64,000 nt of DNA, from positions 100,293,001 to 100,357,000 of the forward strand of contig CM074861.1 in assembly GCA_037501455.1 (NCBI GenBank). The letters are read 5' to 3'. This document shows positions 56,326 to 64,000 of the stretch, in pieces (within the stretch, counting starts at the first letter, position 1; each line of letters starts with the position of its first letter). This stretch comes from Lantana camara. Taxonomy: Eukaryota > Streptophyta > Magnoliopsida > Lamiales > Verbenaceae. Below the pieces are notes generated by a model that saw nothing but the letters and a program-made list of their open reading frames with translations, made no database searches and had not been told where the DNA came from. A program made the translations under genes and the position numbers.

Positions 56326-57959
56326 TTTTCTTCCGTATAAATGAATTAATTTAGGACATTTTGAAACCAAAGAAATAAAAAGGACGTGATGTGATGATAG
56401 AATCTCCACCTTTTTCAAAGATAAAAACAGAATATTCAATATTCAGTGGGGAACCACCAGCGCATGCAACAGAGCGATTAATAGTGTGGGCGGCTATCGC
56501 CTTATAAGACATAGTTGATAAGAAATTGTAACGTGGTGGTGGTGGTCCTCCAATGCCCTGCATTGATACGAAAAATGCCATAAATATCAGCAAGAAATTC
56601 TAGCAAGATTCTTGATTTCTTTCAATGTAATTGACTACAAGGCCTATCACAATCCTTTGAGCAACTTGATTCCAATAATTCTCCTCTCTTATTGGGGTAA
56701 GGTCAATACTTGGCATGGGCATACATCAAGTATCAAATATCATAAACCAAAACTTATCAACAATCATATTAAATATGGGCTTGTAGCGTAATTTTAATCC
56801 GAAACTAATTTGGTTAAATTAGTATAATATTAACGAACACTTATTATATGTTGTGATTCTGTGTTTGGTGTGACGATATAGAGTCTGTGTTTGTACATTT
56901 ATTATTATAATTAAAGGACAGTGACTAAAAAAAACCTTGTAAAATATTAAAAATGGAGGATAAGCCTTATGTTTCAAAATTTAACATAGAAAATATTGTG
57001 TGTTTTATAAAAATAAATATGAAAAATCACACAGTTGTTGGATTTACACTTATTGCCGTTTTTTACGAAAATAAAACTAAAAATTATATAAAAAATATTT
57101 ATAAATAAATTTTTTTAAAGAAATCTAATGGAATATACAAGGAAATAATGAAAATGATATATAAAAGATATAAATGAAGACTATAAATACCACGAAAGTT
57201 CTTATTGTGAAACAAAAGATGAAAGTAACGATATAAATCAAAAGTAGAAAAAATATATCAAAGAGAAATTAATGGATAAAATATTACATATTAAAATAAA
57301 TTATTTTATGACCTATTTAAGAAATTTCATAAATATTGGAGTAAAAACTAAAATTATAGAAAATAAGAGACCATATATATAAATGCACAAACAATATTTT
57401 TCTTAAGAAAATTCACACAACTTGAATATAAATTTTTTCATATAACAGATTTTTCAAGAGAATTAGATAGCACTTGCATATAAATGATAAAATAAAATAA
57501 AAAATGCCCATGTTGCGTGGAGTTTTGGAATTTGGATAAGTGCAGGGTTTAGCTACGTATTTCATGTTATGCCTCACAAGTCACAGGTCACAAGTCATAA
57601 GTCACAACTATTTTTGATATTTGAATAACTGAATTAAACGATTAACCACGATATTATCATTTAATTAGACGACTAAAAAACCAGATTACCATTTATATTT
57701 ATGAAGACGTTAGTTGCCACAGCGATTCAGAAAGTTGATATTCACTCATTTTGTCAATAATGGGTGCGCATATGATTGTGACATATAACGTGCAATGTAA
57801 GGAGACGAAAACAAGGCTCCAATTCATCAATATCACTTATCATACAGTGAAAAATATAGATTCCTTTTGGGTATCTCTATCCACTTCAAGACAAACAGTG
57901 TATTATTTGTTATAATTCATGGGAATATTTTTATTTATATTGATTTAACTATTGTAAAT
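56326..57959. other. AT-rich intergenic region
   Basis: An 80-codon frame at 56351-56593 (minus) has no recognised domain. CACAAGTCACAGGTCACAAG at 57570 is a short direct-repeat cluster. No gene is supported. Confidence 0.4.
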
Positions 57960-58260
57960 TAGTTCTTAGGGTAAATCTTACTTTGCACCCCAACCTTTGG
58001 GGTGTATTATATTTTAGTACACAACCTTTAAAATGTTGTACTTTAGTATCCAACCTTTGAATTTTGTTACACTTTAGTGCCCCGACCAATGAGAAAATGT
58101 CACGTGGTACCAACCATTGGGGTACACGTCTCCACTTGGACACTAAAGTACAACAAAATTCAAAGGTTGGGTACTAAAGTACAACATTTCAAAGATTGGG
58201 TACTAAAATATAATACACCCCAAAGGTTGGGGTGCAAAGTAAGATTTACCCTAGTTCTTA
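57960..58260. mobile_element. Mutator-type foldback MITE, 283 bp
   Basis: The element is 57969-58251, with arms GGGTAAATCTTACTTTGCAC and its reverse complement, continuing through CCCCAACCTTTGGGGTGTAT. 9-bp target duplications TAGTTCTTA lie at 57960-57968 and 58252-58260. Nearly the whole element is palindromic. Confidence 0.92.
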
Positions 58261-58268
58261 TATATAAA

Positions 58269-58595
58269 TTATAAAAAGGGGGAATTTGAGAAAACTCCCC
58301 ATGGGCTGAAAAATTTTTAATTTGCTCCCCAGGTCTAAAAAAATTTTAGTTCACTTCCCAATTCACATTAATAATTTGAGTTAGCTCCCCAATTTTGGGA
58401 GCAGATACCACATATGGCGATTTAGATACATCATATGACTATTTAGATATCACATTACATACCCCCAAAATTGGGGAGCTAACTCAAATTATGCATGTAA
58501 ATTGGGGAGTGAACTAAAATATTTTTAGATACGGGGAGTAAACTAAAAATTGACTATACAATTGGAGAGTTTTCTCAAATTCCCCCTTATAAAAA
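58269..58595. mobile_element. Mutator-type foldback MITE, family 1, 309 bp
   Basis: The element is 58278-58586, with ends GGGGGAATTTGAGAAAACTC / reverse complement and 9-bp duplications TTATAAAAA at 58269-58277 and 58587-58595. Its left duplication starts only nine bases after the neighbouring MITE's right duplication. Related to 55936-56325. Confidence 0.87.
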
Positions 58596-58959
58596 TACTC
58601 ATAATACTAAAATAATCATGAAAAATTTTCATCAGATTTTGCGAATGTTGACTCTGATGGAACCAACTTTGTCTTAAGAAAGATGTTGGTCCAAGAGTCA
58701 ATACGATTCAAAGTCTAATTATGATAAATACAAAAGCAAAGAATTGATTTGACCAAAAATATAAGAACTATGGACATATATTGCACTAATTTTATGTAGA
58801 AAATATCCTGTCGTCATTTTTAATATTCATACACTTCTAATAATACTATTTTATCATATATGTATTGTTATGTTGAATATTCGAATCGAATATTATACCG
58901 TACACATGTTACATAATAATAAAAAAAAAAAAAAAAAAAAGTAATTATCGTATCAATGT

Positions 58960-59915
58960 GTTGGAACTAGGGATGTAAACGAACCGAGCCGAGCCGAACC
59001 CTGTCCCTTTTTTAGGGTTCGAGTTCGGTTCGAGGGGTATTTTAACGAACCCGAACTCGAACTCGAGCCTGACGAATCTCAGAAAACAAGGTTCGAATTC
59101 GGTTCGAGATAGAGTTCGGTTCGAGTTCGGCTCGGATTCGGCTTGAAGGTTCGCAAACCTTTTTCATAAATTTCGAGAAAACATAAAAATTTCAGGCGGA
59201 AAAAAAATGTAGGCCTGGGTGGGATTAGTCTGATGGCACTGTGGTGGTGAAGGAGACGCAGCAAGTGGATGGTTGAGGACTTCAGGCGCAGCAGCAGAAG
59301 TGACGGTGAGGGGCGGCGGTGGCACTGTGATGGTGGGTTCTTGAAGGTTTGAGGCGCAGTAGCAGGACACGCAGCAGCAACAATGGTGGTGGTGGGGAAT
59401 GTCGGCAACAACTGTGAGTGTTGGCGGCTGATTTGATACTTTGAGGGTGAGAGTTTGAGAATTTTGGGGTGGTTGGAGGAGAAAGACTCCGATTTGAGAG
59501 AGAGTGGGAGTTTGAGATGGTTGGGAGAGAAAGGGGCGGCGATTTTGGAGAGATTGAGAAAGGTAGGGTTTTGTAATTTTATTTTAATTTTTAATATTTA
59601 TATATATATATATATATATATAACCGTATGTATATATTATATAAATAATAAGTACATATATATAGAATAATATATTATATACTATGTAATAATATAAATA
59701 ATATATAAAAATTTTAAATAAAATATATGGGTTCGCGAGCCGGCTCGCGAGCCCAATTTTAAGAAAGAAAGGGTTCGAATTCGGTTCGTGTAGGTCGCGA
59801 ATCGAGCCAGGGTTCGATTCGGGTTCGACTACCTCGAATTCGAACCCGAACCTTTATTGATTCGATTCGCTAGGCTCGCGAACGGGCTCGTCTCGTTTAC
59901 ATCCCTAGTTGGAAC
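58960..59915. mobile_element. hAT-type non-autonomous element, 940 bp
   Basis: The element is 58968-59907 with ends TAGGGATGTAAACGA / TCGTTTACATCCCTA and 8-bp duplications GTTGGAAC at 58960-58967 and 59908-59915. Subterminal regions repeat GGTTCGAGTTCGG-like words. The interior (59200-59560) is GC-richer with chance frames in both directions and is followed by TA repeats. No transposase. Confidence 0.93.
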
Positions 59916-59974
59916 AACGACTCCATGTAGAAGCTCGTGGAGTCATATGACCCAAACTAATTATTTTTCCTTAA

Positions 59975-60007
<33 letters not shown>

Positions 60008-61300
60008 CATATATTACAAAATTTTAGTATTAATTTTTTTTACCCTATATAAAATTTAGAAAAATATATTAAATAATTTACTCTGAATTTAATTGACAAT
60101 TTCTAAAGTGGCCAAATTTCATACATATATCATACATCATATGTAGTCACTCACATGGTTGTGTCATTATATGTAGTCGAAGTTTCTTCGGACTTGAGAA
60201 TTCCAGTTGCTTTCATTTCCCACTTGTTACGTGACGGAATCCTCTTCTCCTTCTTTGGATACAAAATTGATGTGAATCATTGAGCTCTGAAATCTGAATT
60301 TTGTTTTTTAAATTGGTGGATTCATTTGACAATTTTTACGATAAAATACGTTCCACATTATTTGGCCCTTTGCTAGTAAAGTAGTAATTTAAGTGTCCAA
60401 CTCTTGTTTATTTAGCAAATTATTTATGAGTCCAACTTAGGAGAATAGTTTTCTCATTTAAAAAGAGACAAAATTATAAATTTGTCAAATTTTATGTACT
60501 AAAATGAAAAATTATAAAAGTAACTCCTAAAAAATTCTCAAAAGTTCATACAAATTGAAGGGGTGAGGGAGCGCCTCCATGTACCTCATAATTCTGTGTC
60601 AAATCAAAATTATTATTCTAAACTATATATATTTTATCAAAAACTTTTCTTATAATCAAAAGAATTTCAGAGTCACTACATATTAAGTCTTTGAGATTCT
60701 CGTTTAATTAAGACATAGAAAATAGGTTTTGATCACCAATTATAATAAGCCTATCTATTTTCGTATGTGAATTAGTGTAACAATAGATGGAAAATAATGA
60801 GCCATCGGTCAAGATTAGTCTGAATCTCTCCTTAAATCTGGTGGTTGTCTTGGTTATCGTGACTTTGAAATTGGTTGCTAGCTCAATTGTCGTAATTGTA
60901 GTTTGCCATGAGTCCTCGAATGGTACTTTGTGATCGATTTTTTAGTTTTAGTCCGAGATTGTCATTATTTTGCACTTTTGTTTGTTCTCGTTGATTGATG
61001 CTTGGTTGGGTTCCATTGTGATGTATTTTGTTTCGGTTTTTTTGAATAAATGAGAGGGGTACTCGTTAAAACCTCACGACCCTTTTGGTCGTTTTTTTTT
61101 TTATAAAAAAGATGGGAAAAAAATAAAACTATAAAACTTGATCGAGAAAGAAATTATAATTTTATGGTTTTCATACTGGACAAAAGCCCAATCATATATT
61201 CATATCCAAGTTCTAATTTAGCCCAAATAAAAGCCCATAATTTGTCAAAACAAAGTAAGGAAAAACTTAGAAGCCCACAAACATGTTATAAATTTATATA
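59916..61300. other. Intergenic region upstream of the PHAX-type gene
   Basis: (CT)n then (TA)n repeats at 59977-60020. 60780-61090 has a TTGTTCTCGTTGATTGATGC…TTTTTTTGAATAAA stretch resembling the 3' tail of a truncated LINE, but no coding remains support this. The rest is AT-rich without a gene. Confidence 0.35.
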
Positions 61301-61309
61301 AATTCTTAT

Positions 61310-64000
61310 CATATTTTGGCTGCTCTGAATTCTGATCCCAGCTCGGTGCCTCAGTTGTGAAGCCGCTTTGCAGTAGTTCCAGCAATCGTCAAGGTCAGTA
61401 GGATTCTCTCTTTGTTTCTCTCAATTTCTGTTCGTAATTCTGTGGCTATTGTATTTGGATATGTTTATGTTTCATGCATATATTTCGTTAGGGTTATTTG
61501 AGCTAAAAACATCAAGTTGCGGCTTCTATGGATTTGTATTTTGGAAAAAAGAGAAGAAGAAACTGATAGATGGAATACATCGTACCTCGATTTTCTTGAG
61601 CTCTCAGTTATTTTATGTATATTCGGCGTTAATTGTTACGTTTGATGGGAATTCGGAATATCTTTTCTAGTTTCTGTGTTTAAAAAAAAAAAAAATTTGT
61701 TTGAATTTTTTTCGTTATCGATAGGGTTTCCATTGGGGCGAGAACATATAAACATGTTGTTGAGGATTGTTATTGTGATGATGAAGATCTGTCGGGTTGG
61801 TGATGATATTTTATGTGAACTATTCTGCTGAGCTTGATAATTTATTCACTGATAGATTGGGCTTCTGTAAGATTGTTTTTATATGATGTATTGTTTTCAT
61901 GGTTGTACATGGAGTTATATATTAACCTGGAAGAGTATATCAGCTGTTAGGCAGATGGAAGGAGGGGAGAGCTTGCTCGACACACTTTTTGATGTGGGAA
62001 GTGTTGGCGATGCTGAAGATGTCGACATGCTTGATGTTGAAGAGGGTGAATTGACTGAACAGATTTCCAGGACTGGAGAGGGAGAACTTTGTGATGTTGG
62101 TGGTAGTCAAGTAAATGAAGAATCTAACAAGAGGAATTCCAGAAATAGGAGGAAGAAAAAGAAGAACAAGAGAAAGAGGGGCAGCAGTGATGGCCCGAAT
62201 ATAACCAATATCAATAGGTTTGAATATTTCAGGGCATTTTTGTTGGTTCATTTTGCTGAGTTTTACATTTTTTGACATTTTTGCTGTCTGTTTTATCTTT
62301 ATGCCACCGTACTTAGGTTTGTCTTGGATACATGCAAGCGTTTTCGGGAGAAGAAATCTTATCTCATGTGGACTGCTGTTGGTTGCCTTGGTGTCTCGGC
62401 TTTGAGCGATCTTGTCAAAGAGGTAAATTTTCATTAATTTTTTGTATTTTTGTTGTTGAAAGATATGTGTTGTTTTGCAACCCTTTCAAAGCTTCAAGCT
62501 ACACTTTGCTTGATTGTGTTCTCTTCTGTGGTTTATCGGCTGTAAGCTGGGGAAGTTCATCTCATTATCTAAGAGTATGAAATGTGTGCATTGTCGTTTG
62601 TCATCAGTAGGGGGTTATTGACATAAAGGTAGTTTTGGACAAATGATGAGTAACTGACTTAAGGGTGTTCTTGTACCTACAATCCAGCGACTCCCGAGCT
62701 TTGCAATATAAAGAAGGAAAGAAATAGGTAGGACCAGAAACCGTGCAAGGGTTTCTCTTTTTTGGATTTCTCATAATGCAATATCATTTTTGTCATGTTT
62801 GATAATTCTGTGACATTTGAATCCAGTGAAGTACATCAAAACCTCCCAGTCAGTTGATGGTCATAATTCATTACTTCAGATGTCGTCACTATTTGGATTA
62901 TCATTGGTATGTGTTTGCATGCTGTTTACATTCAAAAAACAAAAGAAAAGGAAATGCTTGGTTAATTGTTCTACGGCATCATTATCTTAGTTGGATCACA
63001 TGCGTAATATCCTTTCACTTTGTTACGTTAACCACCAGGCCTGTGTGCAGAAATTGTTGGGATTTCCTAACTGGACTAAAGTTATTGTGGTTGGTCTCAC
63101 ACCCTGAATCATCATTCACCCCTTCTACTGCTTGATGTTGAAAGTTTCATAAGCTATCAATAGTCAATACTTCAGTTTAGGTAAACTTGGAAAATATGCT
63201 CTTCTTAAAGGTGAGGTCTGTTTGAACCTGTGACATCACATGATTAAGGACTAATTTCCTACTAGTTCTGATCCTCAATATTGTCTCCCTTCAATTGCAG
63301 ATTCTTGAGGCTGAAGTTCTTGCTCATAGGCACATGAAAATTTGATCAGAGATAACTTCTTTCGAAAACCACTTCATGATTTCCATCTATGTAGGTCGAT
63401 TTAAAAGGATTTGGTGTATCTTTTACCCTTCTAACCTGCGAACTCATGGCACTAGAGCGATGGACCTACATAATTTCTGTTATCAAGAAAGGCATACTTG
63501 AAGGTGGAAATTGGAGAAAATTGGTTGGGTAGTAATAGACAAAAATAATCCTAGACTTGTTTATGCAAACAGCTGGGATTGAGATGGAAATCTTTTGGTT
63601 AGATAAAGATCTTGACTACTTCATATTCTTAGATAATCAATCATTTTGTGTTACATATAGAAAGCCAATGGGCCACACAATACAGCAATGAAGATTGATA
63701 AACAATTTGACACATCAAATAAACCCATCCTAATTATTAGATGATCCAGTTTCCCATCATAGCTTTACTTGAGAATTAGTATCTTTCCATTGTAGCACAA
63801 AATATTTGCTTGTGAGGATCAAATTGAGGTGTCAAATTCATATTTTGGAAGTCTGGAACACCAGCCACCCCCCATCTGTGATAAAATGTGGTGTAATACT
63901 CAGTTCGCACAATATTGTTGCTAATTTCCCTTCTCTATTATTCTCCTTTTAGCCTGCTTTGATTCTCAAATTATTAATGTGAAAATCAAAATTGCAGGTT
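61310..64000 (+). CDS. PHAX: PHAX-domain (snRNA/small-RNA export adaptor) gene, 5' part only
   Basis: A leader exon ends AAG|GTCAGT near 61394. Coding starts at ATG 61955; coding blocks are 61955-62217 and 62317-62422, and a further exon opens at 63998 (TTGCAG|GTT) and runs off the window; phases join. The N-terminus is acidic (MEGGESLLDTLFDVGSVGDA), followed by Arg/Lys-rich NSRNRRKKKKNKRKRG, a likely nuclear localisation signal, then the start of the PHAX RNA-binding domain, FVLDTCKRFREKKSYLMWT then AVGCLGVSALSDLVKE. In animals PHAX bridges capped small nuclear RNA to the export receptor; plant members share the RNA-binding domain. Intron 3 is about 1.6 kb and no exon was found in it. No TATA box is obvious. 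Confidence 0.85.

Noticed and set aside
59079..59411. Pro/Thr-rich 110-codon minus-strand gene
   Set aside because: It lies inside a hAT non-autonomous element. Composition-driven frame without a domain.
60780..61090. LINE 3' end
   Set aside because: Only the T/G-rich tail style is suggestive. There is no coding remnant, poly(A) or target duplication.
62854..63135. 93-codon frame in intron 3 of the PHAX-type gene
   Set aside because: It does not continue the PHAX domain, and phase-matched exons exist at 62422 and 63998. It is most likely intronic chance sequence.

Overview
The window is nuclear DNA from a flowering plant, most likely a eudicot. The evidence is AT-rich intergenic DNA, plant genes with many introns (a vacuolar processing enzyme and a PHAX-type gene), a plant-specific F-box/DUF295 gene, and typical plant transposons: a TAT-lineage and a Tekay-lineage Ty3/Gypsy element, plus hAT, Mutator-like, PIF/Harbinger, Helitron and SINE copies. 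No organelle or bacterial sequence is visible.

Layout. 1-1792: LTR-like debris and an inverted-repeat structure. 1793-23217: a minus-strand TAT retrotransposon with 5-bp target duplication GATTG. It has a decayed gag-pol and, in the opposite orientation, a decayed but apparently spliced extra gene. A hAT element (9964-10852) sits in its gag-pol. An intact Tekay chromovirus (12669-22655, target duplication GAGCC, LTRs differing only by one ATTG unit) sits in its 5' LTR. 23218-31200: AT-rich intergenic DNA with a duplicated piece of the VPE gene, a 1-kb inverted-repeat element, a 1.9-kb Mutator-like element with GC-rich cargo, a SINE and a hAT element. 31234-33339: a single-exon DUF295/F-box gene. 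33340-37960: no clear gene; a possible minus-strand promoter, a Helitron, and a PIF/Harbinger element splitting another VPE-flank copy. 37960-43270: a 27-unit, ~127-bp tandem array that grades into repeated copies of the first exon of a DUF866-type gene (minus strand), then a broken 89-codon ORF. 44030-47480: an ALA2-like flippase pseudogene. 48779-52909: an intact nine-exon legumain/VPE gene (minus strand). 53.0-61.3 kb: promoter and a dense set of small palindromic elements. 61.3-64.0 kb: the 5' part of a PHAX-domain gene (plus strand) running off the window.

The intact host genes are unrelated in function: vacuolar protease, F-box-like protein, small-RNA export adaptor. There is no operon-like logic; the structure is dominated by transposition and local duplication. 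The least ordinary signals are the minisatellite built from a DUF866 exon/intron junction, the paired GGGAACGGCCGTTCCC palindromes in the Tekay LTR, the scattered copies of the VPE 3' region, and the antisense spliced gene inside the TAT element. Exon limits, target duplications and repeat counts were read by eye; family names rest on recognised motifs, not on database searches.
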